Assembly: GCF_002105155.1 (NCBI RefSeq)
Contig: NW_019029009.1
Coordinates: 186,001 to 250,000, forward strand
Origin: Lobosporangium transversale
Lineage: Eukaryota; Mortierellomycota; Mortierellomycetes; Mortierellales; Mortierellaceae
Direction of reading: 5' to 3'
DNA: 64,000 nucleotides
Numbering within the stretch: the stretch's first letter is position 1; every line of letters starts with the position of its first letter. This document shows positions 1 through 10,513 of the stretch, one piece after another. Made by a program: the position numbers and the translations under genes. The notes under the pieces were generated by a model, which was not told the origin of the DNA, did no database searches, and saw only the letters and a program-made list of their open reading frames with translations.

Positions 1-1322
1 TTTTTTTTTTTTTTTTTTTTTTTGGTATAGAAAAGCTTTGATCATTTTGAAATAGATGATAATATATAAATATTTATGCAACATAATAATCAATGCGCGT
101 AAAAACAAAAAAAATAAAATAAAATAAAATAAATGTCCATAGTCATGAATGTATTGTATTTAAATAACATGTAATAGATAGAATACAAAAAATGCATTCC
201 AACAAACAAATAACGACAGAATAGAACAGGACAGGACAGGAGATTGATAGGGCAGGAGATAGGACGAGACAGGGTCGTGGTTGGTTTTTGGTTTTTGAAT
301 GTTTAAAACGAAGACAATAACAATAACAATAGCAGCAGCAACAACAACAGCAACAGCAAACAAGGCGCAAGCAAAGCAAAGCAAAGTTTACATTGTTGTT
401 TTAATACTTTTTCTCAGTTATTAATTACTCTCCACAATTCTGTACCCTCTAGTCTTTAATTTTGGCGCTTTTCATTTCGACTCTGCACCAAGGAATATCT
501 CATCTATCCTTGATCCCCCGCCCATTTCTACCCTGTGCATTCCGCCCCCTTTCGAGAGCGGAGGAAAATATTTCATTGAAAAGGAAAAAGGGAAAAAAGA
601 AAAAAAGCAATTAAGCAATTAATGACTCCAATCCTTTTTTTTTTTTTTTTTTTTTGTTTTTGTTTTTTTATACTTTCAAAAAGCCCTGCATGTCTGTTCT
701 GTTAATACCCTGATGAGATTTCTAGGGGAGTTTTCCTCTTTGCCCTCTTTTTTTTTTTTTTTTTTTTTTTTCCTCTTTCTCTCTTTCATACCTTTTCTCC
801 ATTCCATTTTCCCGACCGATCATGAGCAATAAAAAAAAAAATAAAAAATAAAAAAAAATAAAAAAAAAAAAAAAAAAAAAAGTATTTTGTATTTGCCGCG
901 TCTTTTTTTTGGTTTGGTTTGGTATGGTTTGCCCTTTTTTTACTCCACAAGGGAAATTAAGGTCTGTGTTCTTTTGTACCCTGTTCCTTACGCTCTGTGT
1001 CTATTCTCTTAATTGCTTTGGCCTTGGCTTTTGCTTTTTGTGACCCAATCCGGTAGGATCCCCCCCCCCCTGTTTTTGTTGTTATTCTTATCTAGATGTC
1101 ATGTATACAGGATTATTGTTCTTGTCCTCTAAATTAAAGTCAGTCAGGAAGAGAGGGAGGATAGGATATAAGCGAGACATTACGTGTCGGTAGTATTATA
1201 AACAGAATAAACTTTTATCCTATGTTTGGTCCTATGCTGCCTATGAGACTAATCAGAAATGGCTTTTCTATGGAGAATCCAAATAAAAATAAAACGGCTT
1301 TTTTAAACTGACCTATACCCTC

Positions 1323-1360
1323 TGATACGATACGATACGATACGATGCGATACGATACAA
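1323..1360. repeat. (GATAC)n pentanucleotide microsatellite
   Basis: About seven copies of GATAC, one with a base change (GATGC), next to a long A-run. Confidence 0.85.
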
Positions 1361-1651
1361 CATTGTGAACAATGATCTGCAAAAAAAAAAAAAAAAAAAA
1401 TAGAAAAAGAAAGAAAGACTTTGAAACCAATAGAGATCCTTCGGTTAAAAAAAAGAAAAAAAAAAAAAAACCACGGTCTGATGAAAATGATACAGTAACG
1501 GCTGAATGGGGTGAGGTAGGGCATAGATTGGAAGATCTCCTTTTCTTTTTACCGCTTCATTTTATCATCCTCTCACTCTCTCTCATCCTCTCTCTCTCTC
1601 CCTTGCTTTTTTTTTTTTTTTTTCTTTTTTTGCTCCTTACCATTTGCCTTT

Positions 1652-1686
1652 TGCCATTCGCCATTCGCCATTCGCCATTTGCCCTT
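1652..1686. repeat. GCCATTC heptanucleotide repeat
   Basis: Four to five tandem copies of GCCATTC/GCCATTT in a T-rich context. Confidence 0.75.
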
Positions 1687-1906
1687 TGTCCTTTTACTGT
1701 AGGACTCGTGAAAAAAAAACAAAAAAAAAAAACACGATTTGGTCAGCTCTCTCCTTTCATCCCTTGCAGACCAGTTTTATTCTTTCTTTCTTTTTTTTTT
1801 TTTTTTTTTTTTTTCTTTTTATTAATACTTATTTGTGGTTCTTTGGCTGATTCAATCCATACGACATCCATAAAAACTTTACTCCCTGGCTCTGTTCAAA
1901 AGAAAT

Positions 1907-1967
1907 AAAGAAATAAAGAAAGAAAGAAAGAAAGAAAGAATGAAAGAAAGAAAGAAAGAAAGAAAGT
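1907..1967. repeat. (GAAA)n microsatellite
   Basis: About fourteen AAAG/GAAA units with one interruption (GAATGAAA). Confidence 0.85.
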
Positions 1968-2192
1968 AAAGCAAAAAGCCTTGGATTGGTTTTTGGGGTC
2001 TACAGTTTTATTATATTATATTATATTAGATGACTCTATATGCATGATCCTACTCTATCTGTTTAGAATAATGTTTATTCATCTTTTTTTCATCTTTATA
2101 TCTGCATTGTTGGCTATTGAAACCTGAAAAGTTAACATTTATATTTATGTTTATGTTTATATTTATATTTGTATTTAAATCTATATCTCTAC

Positions 2193-2239
2193 CTCTATCT
2201 ATACCTATACCTATACCTATACCTATACCTATACCTATT
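2193..2239. repeat. (ACCTAT)n hexanucleotide repeat
   Basis: About seven copies of CTATAC. They give a false open frame of repeating I-P. Confidence 0.85.
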
Positions 2240-2424
2240 ATACATATATCTATCTATGCCTATAGCCTTGTATTGTATACATGTACATGGTCTTCATTTT
2301 CGTATCTTTTCTGCCTTTCCTGCATGCGACTTACGGCTAGGCTACGCGTCTGATGAAATTTCTTTCACTGCTGTGTATGTTTAGATTGTTATCCTCATAT
2401 CTCTTTTATAGATTTGTGATTGGT

Positions 2425-2454
<30 letters not shown>
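2425..2454. repeat. (TA)n microsatellite
   Basis: Uninterrupted TA dinucleotides, about fourteen units. A second, shorter TA tract at 2925-2937 is the insertion site of the transposon that follows. Confidence 0.85.
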
Positions 2455-2459
<5 letters not shown>

Positions 2460-2791
2460 ATATTATAATTGTCCCTTTCTCTTTTTCCTTTTTCATTTAA
2501 ATAAATATCCCTTTGCTCTTTCTTTCTTTTTTTTTATTTTTATTTTTATTTTTTTTTTTATATCTTTATGCCTTTTCTTTCATTTTATATATATAATATC
2601 CTTCATTCCTGTTTTCTTTTTCTTTTCTTCTTTTTTCTTTTCTTTTATATACAATCATATTAGGATCTATTCAGGTAATGACAATTCAAAGAAAGAAAAA
2701 AGAAAAGCGCGTTCATATTATGTATGTATATGAATATCGTCCGTTCCCCCTCCACCTTCTATTCCAAAGTTTTTTAAAGTTGCAAATGACG

Positions 2792-2822
<31 letters not shown>

Positions 2823-2937
2823 CGGTTTTGGTTGTATACATGCCAAACACATGTACTGTAGATATGACTAATGTATTATATGAAGACGAGTACATAAAGA
2901 ATCAACCACTAGTCCCAAAGATGCGTATATATATATA

Positions 2938-4286
2938 GCCCGTTTCATTTGGTCACGATACCTTATATTTTTTAAATTGATTGAATAGACTCAAGCGAAA
3001 ATTGAATTGTATTGAATAGCAACTCTAAATCCGATGTCGTTCGCTACTTGCAAGCTTGGCTCGCTGTCCTCTATTTGCACGCCGAGCGACGGAAGAGGTC
3101 AGTGGCTTTGACGTTGAATAACTGTTATGCGTCACTATGTTTTGCTTCCTTACCTTCACTCTAGCTCTCACGCAACACAATCAAACATGATGATCGTCAA
3201 ATTCACAGAGTTCCATCAAGTAAGTAATAGACTATCTTTTTTTTATCATTTACCTGCGCTTCCTAATTATTTGTGAGTAATCTCTGGTTTCTTACGATGA
3301 ATAGACGCGGAATCTTTCGATCCAATGAGAACATCGCAGCTTCCTTCTCCCTTTTCTTTTTTTTGACCTTGGAGGTCGTTACAAGGAGACGCCAGATGTT
3401 CTGCTGATTCGAACTGGCCACTACCCATAGTGGGGAAACTTTTTGAGCAGGTCTTTGACCTTGTGCAAAAGTTTCAGCCCTCCGGTTTTAAAAAGATTCT
3501 GTCAAGCATCTGAGTCTTTTCTTTTTTTTATATTTTCTTTTTCTTTTTCTATGGCTGCTGAGGGATATACGAAGGGACGCCGGATGCTCTGCTGATTCGA
3601 ACTGGCCACTACCCATAGTGGGGAAACTTTTTGAGCAGGTCTTTGACCTTGTGCAAAAGTTTCAGCCCTCCGGTTTTAAAAAGATTCTGTCAAGCATCTG
3701 AGTCTTTTCTTTTTTTTATATTTTCTTTTTCTTTTTCTATGGCTGCTGAGGGATATACGAAGAGACGCCAGACATCTCACTGATTCGTTAACTGCCCACT
3801 ATTTATAGTGATGGAAACTCTTGGTCTTTGACCCTGGTTTCAGCAACCCAGTCGTATCGAATCTCAAGGGTTCTGGCTCTATTTCTTTTTTTTTTCTATT
3901 TTTTTTTTCCCCCTCCAAGACATGGTTCCGCCTTGGTTCTTGCTATCTCCTGCCAGCTCGCCAGGTCTGACCACAAGTTGCCGTCTGTTCTCCGTCGCGG
4001 AAAATGGATAATATGATTATTTTTTTGCATGGTATTACAAACGCAAGGCCTTTATTCAAACCTACAACATGCAACTCGACATCGAGACCAATTTTAACCA
4101 TCATATATACTCTGAAGTAATATTAGGCCAACCAAGATTTTACCCATTCGCACACTCGGATTCTTAACAGCTGTCGGGCCGCGGTTTTTGTCGAGGCGTG
4201 GATGAGGATATCGTGGGCAAGACTCTCAACAATGTTTATATTTCGTTGGAATAACAAAAAGCATCAAGCATTAAAGTCGAATAACA
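2938..4286 (+). repeat. Left terminal inverted repeat (1,349 bp)
   Basis: Reverse complement of 8565-10101. It contains two 188-bp intervals of a tandem array, the right arm three. A 62-codon open frame at 3828-4016 recurs with an identical translation in the other arm (8835-9023), which supports near-perfect identity. I do not think that frame is a gene. Confidence 0.93.
3388..3763. repeat. 188-bp tandem repeat, two units, inside left TIR
   Basis: The phrase GACGCC(A/G)GATG(T/C)TCTGCTG starts at 3388 and 3576, and a diverged form starts at 3764, giving exact 188-bp steps. Each unit carries a T-rich stretch and a TTTTGCACAAGG-type segment, seen here as its complement. Confidence 0.9.
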
Positions 4287-4312
4287 CAATAAACAATCCT
4301 AAATGAAGCAAT

Positions 4313-6026
4313 TTATTCTGATCTCTTGCGCTTTCTATTGATCTGGAGGTAAAAAGATGGCCTCACCCATGTATGTTTCACCTCGTCTGTAACCCTCACG
4401 CGCTCCCCGACAGCTTCCTTGGCTTTCAAGTAAGCTGTCTTTGTAGTCTCCAGAATTGGCACTGCTTCCGCAACCACGCTAAGGCTCTTCCTGCCCTTGG
4501 GCACTTTGACCTTGCCCAATAATCTGGGGATATAAACGGCTTCGTAATCTAGGGTCATCACGAAGATTTCCATTTGACCATCTAAAGCGTGAATTAGCAC
4601 CACTGTCTCCGTTTAGGTTTCATGGATCGTAAAAATATACAAGAGTGTAACATACCTTGGACAAGCAGACCCAGGACCGTTGGGTCTTTTACACCCTTGG
4701 CGAACAAGAGATCTAGTGCCAGCTTCATTTCAGAAAGTAACTTCCTGAAATCTCTATCAAGGAGCTTTTTAGAGGTTCCTGGGGGCTTCACCTCCACTAC
4801 GAGTAGAGGCAGGCCGTCGACCATAACCAGGTTATCTGGTCTAAAGCGCTCCGTATAGTATTTCTCCGTTGGGATTCTGCTTTCGCTGAAAGCGGAGACG
4901 TGTTATACCAAGAGTGAAGAAATAACATGTGAATATCCTGCAGAAATGAATGAAGAACAAAGAACTGACAGATCTACTACTCACCAGTATCCCAAAGTCG
5001 ATGCGATGGCGCAGATGTAGGGCCTGACGTAGAGCGCGCTGTACGTCGCCTCGTTTTTTTTTATTTTGCCAGGCGACTCCCAAACATCTCGTCCTCGCCA
5101 AGTTTGGTGAAAATGCTCTTGAGCATTTCACTTGCTCCTTCCTGACCCTTTTCAAGAAAGGCGCGATACTCGGAAGCAGAGTTCGACGCCTTTGCTTTCT
5201 CCACGCAGAATTTGGAAAAATCCAAATCCTGCTCACTCAAGGCTACACTGGTCTCTGTAACCTTGAAAAAGCGCTTGAGTTTACGACGCCCCGCCTTTGA
5301 AAAATATTTTTCCATAAACTCTTTTGTGAAAATGAAGTTTATGGAGCTAGAAAACACAGTAAGAACTGTATCAGCGTCACGGCCTTCGGTGTGTTCTCAA
5401 GCAATGAAATAAATGGTAGTAAAAAGCACTCACAGAATATCATGTGGAGAGAGGAGCGTTCCCTGGCGCTCTTCCTCAAGTTTAATGAGTTCTTCTCGTA
5501 CCTCCATGAGGGGAGAAGATACATCGAAACCTCCGTTTAAGACCAACCTATCGGTGACCTGACTACTCCTCTCGCCTTCCCCAGTGAGGTGGTTGATAGG
5601 CTCATCCGCGTCAGACTTGTTAGTCTTGTCAGACTCGTCGGGCTAGTTGTTATTATTTTTATTAATATTGGATCATAATGGAAGTAAACATTGGTTCAAC
5701 GTTAAATTATTCGACACATACTTTCAGGTAATTGTTGATGTTTGTTTTTTTTATGCCTTTTAGTAAGGCACGTAAGTTCTCCTTGTAAATGATGATCAGG
5801 ACTGAGTCATCTCTTCTTGGTCGCGCCGCCCTCCTGATCTCACTGATAATTTTGCTGAAACTGCTAGCTTCACGATCCACGCCGTATTCCTTGACGGCCC
5901 ATTCGACGAAATGGAAAAGGGTAAGATCTTTTGGGCTTGGCCATTGCCAATTGGAAGTTGAGATATCATAGTATCCAAGTCAACCTTGACCTTTTGAGGC
6001 TTCTGAAAAATTGTGCTGGTGGCCAT
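4313..6026 (-). pseudogene. Spliced PD-(D/E)XK nuclease-like passenger gene, two frame breaks
   Basis: Five coding blocks read on the minus strand: 5722-6026, 5434-5642, 4985-5346, 4656-4885 and 4313-4581. The four introns have good GT donors (GTATGT, GTGAGT, GTGAGT, GTATGT) and AG acceptors. Block four holds RPDNLVMVDGLPLLVVEVKP, which fits the restriction-nuclease-fold pattern PD..(D/E)XK, with a catalytic Asp followed by E-V-K. The last block ends in a basic tail (RKRKRSE) that could act in nuclear entry. Two breaks interrupt the frame. One lies near 5975-5990, where the start MATSTIFQKPQK must shift to reach the natural-looking WPSPKDLTLFHFVEWA frame. The other lies at the T9/A9 tract near 5054-5066, between GEDEMFG and NEATYSALYVRPY. 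They may be decay or sequencing error. The stop lies only 26 bp from the left TIR. Family membership is inferred from the motif alone. Similar folds occur in Crinkler-type proteins and in many element-encoded nucleases. Confidence 0.6.
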
Positions 6027-6354
6027 TTTTGTTTGGTGAGGTATTTATGAGGTTTGTGAAGAAGTTTTGTGTGAAGCTTTGTGAAGAGTTTTGTGAAGAG
6101 GTTTATTAGTATTGCGAAGAAGTTCAGAGACCTCTTTTTATCTGTGAAAGCGACAAAAATATAACTCCTAACTCCTTTGTGCAACATGAGACAATGCCCC
6201 GCCTCTGGGAATAAGTGGACCAAGCTTACCAGATGAAATCAGGAACATTTGTAACGACTGTGCTAAATGAATAAGCAACATGGATGGAATCAACAGAGTA
6301 GGAAATCAATGCTTTAAGACTGAGGTGGACCACCAGCACATGCTTTTTATTAAC

Positions 6355-8178
6355 TTAGTGGCGGTAAAAACGGGCTGAAGGTGAAGCCGGCATTGAATTA
6401 TCGTCTTCCTCCAATTCATCAGGAGCCAAGGATCGAGATGTCGGGATAAGATCAACGTCTTCTTCAACTTCATCAACTTCATCACCAATATCACCATCTT
6501 CCATGGGCTCAATTAAGACATTGTATCGGCCTCTGGCAGCACCAATCCCAAAAAGCCTGTTGAATGTGGCCTCGGAAAAATCAATCGAATGAAAAATTTG
6601 TTCCAACTCTTCCTGCACCTCGGCCGTCTCGAATGTCTGGCCACGAATTTCCTGCATGTATCTGTAGGCAAAACTAAGGGTTTTTTTCCAGGCAGAAACG
6701 AAAGTTTTAACTTGAACATTTCGGAAGACTTCCTTCAGCATCTGGATAAGTTGATCGGCAGCCATCGATCCGGATATCATGTAAGCTACGCTGTTTTTTA
6801 TAACGCCCCAGATTAATTCAATGGGCTGGAGTTCGCAATGATAAGGAGGTGTCCTAATAATCCAGTGGCCCCCATTCTCTAATGCGATGTCCCAGACCGT
6901 GTACCGTGGCTGGTAATCAAGGGTCCTTATATAAGCAAGTAGTTCTGACTTGCTTGGCGTTCGATCACCGTTAGAACCGGGTGGAATTCCAAATTGATGA
7001 GATATAAGCCATTCCATTATCTCCGATTTCTTATTGGCGGCCGTTGGCTTCCTATCAGGGCAATGGAAATGGTACCTGGCACCATCCATGTGTATTTTAC
7101 AAGGACCGAGATTCATCTTTACCAGACTTTGGCAAACCGTCGTAAACAGCTCTTCGAACACCTCGTGGTTAAAATGACCATGATAGTCATGATCATTTGC
7201 AAGAATCTGACTATTGGGCTGCATATGATCGGCGTTTCCCTGAAGAGATGCCTTGCTGTTCGCCGCCCAGATGTGAACACTGTTCTCAACAAACTTCCCC
7301 ACCACCTTCTGTTCGTCACGGTCGTAATAGATGACAAATGCAGCGAACATGACGAGAAGTGGTTGCCGAGATGATTCACACACAATGCCTCCGTCCCGTT
7401 CTACCCATCGATTTTTTGAGGAATGGTCCAGGTGACAATAGGACTCATCAAGAAATACCTCTGGCATCATAGGGATTAAACCATCGTCAAGCTCCACCAG
7501 GTTCTTGAAACGCTCTGTGAGGTATTTCAGTCGGTATTGCACAATGTGAGGTGCATCGTGCATAAAGTTCCTTCGAACCCCCTTTCCCCAGTAAAAGTTA
7601 CTTGCATGTAGGTATCGATGAACTGTTGACCTTGACGTCCTGATACCATGCTCATTTCTGAGCTCATTCACCACTCGTCCAAGTGTATTCGGGATACCTC
7701 CCAGATTAGTTCTCCTGATGATATCCGTGATATGTCCCTGGAGCACTTTATCTTTTGCTTGTGCTTTACGGCCACGTCCCACACCCTTGTTGGGCAACTT
7801 CAATACCCCTGTCCTTGAGTAGTTGATAGCTGCTAGACAGGAATGTGCATTTACCCCGGTAAGCTTAGCCATCTGCACACACTCTTTCATGCCAAACGAT
7901 TGTCTCATCCATTTTTGAAACTCTGGCGGCGCATTGCTGAGCTTTGCGTAGATATGTGCGATTAGGCGGTATTCCTCCTCCGCTACGGTTGTCTTACTAA
8001 GTCGTGGCGGTGCATGAAGACCACCTTCATCCATGCTGATGAGGAAGGGATTATCATTCTCATGTTCTTGAGAAAACATGGATTGGTTGGACTCTTCATA
8101 AATAAAAGACTCGCTTCTCCGGCTTGCCTGTTCCGCACTAAGTTCTGTGGGGATTAAAGAAAATTGTGCTGAAGACAT
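6355..8178 (-). CDS. DDE transposase (IS630-Tc1-mariner, DDE_3-like), 607 aa
   Basis: An intronless, uninterrupted frame. Residues about 75-200 look like tandem helix-turn-helix/winged DNA-binding segments (GVNAHSCLAAINYS, then RTSRSTVHRYLHASNF), as in IS630/Tc1 transposases. The catalytic core shows VFLDESYCHLDH (D244), CKIHMDGARYH (D365) and CELQPIELIWGVI (E454), the three acidic residues that bind the metal ions for strand cleavage and transfer. The D365-E454 spacing is 88 residues, far longer than the 34-41 of ordinary Tc1/mariner enzymes. I recall that a long-spacing group (Sailor, DD82E) has been described, so this may belong near it. The C-terminus is acidic (about residues 550-600). 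It should act in the nucleus on the element's own TIR ends. The start at 8178 is the first ATG of the frame and gives full length. Confidence 0.9.
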   Translation of the reverse strand: MSSAQFSLIPTELSAEQASRRSESFIYEESNQSMFSQEHENDNPFLISMDEGGLHAPPRLSKTTVAEEEYRLIAHIYAKLSNAPPEFQKWMRQSFGMKECVQMAKLTGVNAHSCLAAINYSRTGVLKLPNKGVGRGRKAQAKDKVLQGHITDIIRRTNLGGIPNTLGRVVNELRNEHGIRTSRSTVHRYLHASNFYWGKGVRRNFMHDAPHIVQYRLKYLTERFKNLVELDDGLIPMMPEVFLDESYCHLDHSSKNRWVERDGGIVCESSRQPLLVMFAAFVIYYDRDEQKVVGKFVENSVHIWAANSKASLQGNADHMQPNSQILANDHDYHGHFNHEVFEELFTTVCQSLVKMNLGPCKIHMDGARYHFHCPDRKPTAANKKSEIMEWLISHQFGIPPGSNGDRTPSKSELLAYIRTLDYQPRYTVWDIALENGGHWIIRTPPYHCELQPIELIWGVIKNSVAYMISGSMAADQLIQMLKEVFRNVQVKTFVSAWKKTLSFAYRYMQEIRGQTFETAEVQEELEQIFHSIDFSEATFNRLFGIGAARGRYNVLIEPMEDGDIGDEVDEVEEDVDLIPTSRSLAPDELEEDDNSMPASPSARFYRH

Positions 8179-8564
8179 TGTAAAAATTTTGCTGGAATGT
8201 GAAGGAAGATAAAAAGTTGTTTATTATTTGTTGTCAAGAGGGAGCCCTTTATTGAACCCCGCCATAGCCGTCACTAATGTTAGGCCTTCAGTGTATGACC
8301 TAGTCTAATGATCGAGATCTACAACAGCAAGAAATTGAATACTTCAGCAGCTTTGTGAAGAAAACGCTATCGATGGCATACAGAAGATATAGCCTTTCTT
8401 ACCATGATCACGCAGACATGTGTGCCATTAGCTGGCATAATTGCAGTCAAGTTTTGCATAATACATGATATATATAAATAAATATTAAGGGTTTATCGAA
8501 AATATGCAGCTTTATTGCCTGATAATTCTTGTTGCGCAATTCGAGTATAATGATTGGTGCTTTT
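8179..8564 (-). promoter_or_regulatory. Unique region upstream of transposase, probable promoter
   Basis: A 386-bp AT-rich stretch between the transposase start and the right TIR, with TATATATAAATA-like sequence near 8469-8482. At 8543-8600 a roughly 29-bp motif (TGCTTTTTGTTATTC) occurs twice in tandem across the TIR boundary. The promoter role is inferred from position. Confidence 0.4.
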
Positions 8565-10101
8565 TGTTATTCGACTTTAATGCTTGATGCTTTTTGTTAT
8601 TCCAACGAAATATAAACATTGTTGAGAGTCTTGCCCACGATATCCTCATCCACGCCTCGACAAAAACCGCGGCCCGACAGCTGTTAAGAATCCGAGTGTG
8701 CGAATGGGTAAAATCTTGGTTGGCCTAATATTACTTCAGAGTATATATGATGGTTAAAATTGGTCTCGATGTCGAGTTGCATGTTGTAGGTTTGAATAAA
8801 GGCCTTGCGTTTGTAATACCATGCAAAAAAATAATCATATTATCCATTTTCCGCGACGGAGAACAGACGGCAACTTGTGGTCAGACCTGGCGAGCTGGCA
8901 GGAGATAGCAAGAACCAAGGCGGAACCATGTCTTGGAGGGGGAAAAAAAAAATAGAAAAAAAAAAGAAATAGAGCCAGAACCCTTGAGATTCGATACGAC
9001 TGGGTTGCTGAAACCAGGGTCAAAGACCAAGAGTTTCCATCACTATAAATAGTGGGCAGTTAACGAATCAGTGAGATGTCTGGCGTCTCTTCGTATATCC
9101 CTCAGCAGCCATAGAAAAAGAAAAAGAAAATATAAAAAAAAGAAAAGACTCAGATGCTTGACAGAATCTTTTTAAAACCGGAGGGCTGAAACTTTTGCAC
9201 AAGGTCAAAGACCTGCTCAAAAAGTTTCCCCACTATGGGTAGTGGCCAGTTCGAATCAGCAGAGCATCCGGCGTCCCTTCGTATATCCCTCAGCAGCCAT
9301 AGAAAAAGAAAAAGAAAATATAAAAAAAAGAAAAGACTCAGATGCTTGACAGAATCTTTTTAAAACCGGAGGGCTGAAACTTTTGCACAAGGTCAAAGAC
9401 CTGCTCAAAAAGTTTCCCCACTATGGGTAGTGGCCAGTTCGAATCAGCAGAGCATCCGGCGTCCCTTCGTATATCCCTCAGCAGCCATAGAAAAAGAAAA
9501 AGAAAATATAAAAAAAAGAAAAGACTCAGATGCTTGACAGAATCTTTTTAAAACCGGAGGGCTGAAACTTTTGCACAAGGTCAAAGACCTGCTCAAAAAG
9601 TTTCCCCACTATGGGTAGTGGCCAGTTCGAATCAGCAGAACATCTGGCGTCTCCTTGTAACGACCTCCAAGGTCAAAAAAAAGAAAAGGGAGAAGGAAGC
9701 TGCGATGTTCTCATTGGATCGAAAGATTCCGCGTCTATTCATCGTAAGAAACCAGAGATTACTCACAAATAATTAGGAAGCGCAGGTAAATGATAAAAAA
9801 AAGATAGTCTATTACTTACTTGATGGAACTCTGTGAATTTGACGATCATCATGTTTGATTGTGTTGCGTGAGAGCTAGAGTGAAGGTAAGGAAGCAAAAC
9901 ATAGTGACGCATAACAGTTATTCAACGTCAAAGCCACTGACCTCTTCCGTCGCTCGGCGTGCAAATAGAGGACAGCGAGCCAAGCTTGCAAGTAGCGAAC
10001 GACATCGGATTTAGAGTTGCTATTCAATACAATTCAATTTTCGCTTGAGTCTATTCAATCAATTTAAAAAATATAAGGTATCGTGACCAAATGAAACGGG
10101 C
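8565..10101 (-). repeat. Right terminal inverted repeat (1,537 bp)
   Basis: Complement of 2938-4286, longer by exactly one 188-bp tandem unit. The two outer segments match in length (522 bp on the inner side, 450 bp on the outer side). Confidence 0.93.
9088..9651. repeat. 188-bp tandem repeat, three units, inside right TIR
   Basis: The GGCGTC junction ends at 9087, 9275, 9463 and 9651, three exact 188-bp steps. The left arm has two. Confidence 0.9.
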
Positions 10102-10481
10102 TATACCACCTTTTACATACTCATTCACATAATTTCACATCTATATCTCTTTGTATGTATCCATCAAGAAGGGAAGAAAAGGGGGTCCTTTTTTTTTTTT
10201 TTTTTTTTAAGGTTAACTACAGATTGGAAAAAAAACTAAATCTCTTGTTTTTTGAGAAAAGTGAAGGAGTGGAGACGAAAAAAAAAAAAAAAAAAAAAAA
10301 AAAGCGAGTGGAGAAAATGGGAGTTTTCCGCCGATGTTTGTTACCTTCTTACGTTGACAAGTGTACATTTATATACACAAAAAAAAGGCAGAGCAGGGCA
10401 GGGCAGGGCAGGGTAGGGTAGGGCAGAGTAGGATCTTGTTTTTTTTTTTTTTTTTTTTTGCTAGTCCGCACAAGATCCCCC

Positions 10482-10513
<32 letters not shown>

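Larger units (their letters stand above)
1..2937. other. Gene-free AT-rich region with many microsatellites
   Basis: No convincing coding region is visible. Open frames here are built on homopolymers (poly-F, poly-K) or tandem repeats and have no domain-like composition. The stretch holds T and A runs of about 20 bases or more (around 1-23, 639-655, 750-771, 860-881, 1381-1400, 1795-1814, 2792-2821) and several simple repeats listed separately. It may include untranslated sequence of a gene lying to the left. Confidence 0.6.
2938..10101 (-). mobile_element. Complete long-TIR IS630-Tc1-mariner transposon with passenger gene
   Basis: The 7,164-bp element is bounded by inverted repeats that begin GCCCGTTTCATTTGG and end with the complement. 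TA lies on both sides (2936-2937 and 10102-10103), the target duplication typical of IS630-Tc1-mariner elements; TATA is also compatible because the left flank is a TA microsatellite. Left TIR is 2938-4286 and right TIR 8565-10101. Between them, both on the minus strand, are a PD-(D/E)XK nuclease-like gene (4313-6026) and a 607-residue DDE transposase (6355-8178). Landmarks in the two arms are equally spaced (450 bp and 522 bp from the ends of the tandem array), so the arms differ only by one extra 188-bp unit on the right. The intact transposase and matching arms suggest recent mobility. Tc1/mariner TIRs are usually tens to a few hundred bp, so these are exceptionally long. Confidence 0.9.

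Noticed and set aside
1372-1908. 178-codon open frame
   Set aside because: Built from A-, T- and CT-runs (poly-K and poly-F/L). No domain-like sequence.
3388-3763. CRISPR-like regular repeats
   Set aside because: The units are 188 bp and contiguous with no unique spacers; they are a tandem array inside a transposon TIR in a eukaryotic genome.
3828-4016. 62-codon frame in both TIR arms
   Set aside because: Poly-Phe/Pro composition. Its duplication only reflects the inverted repeat.
7119-7385. Frames opposite or shifted inside the transposase
   Set aside because: Shadows of the intact 607-codon frame.
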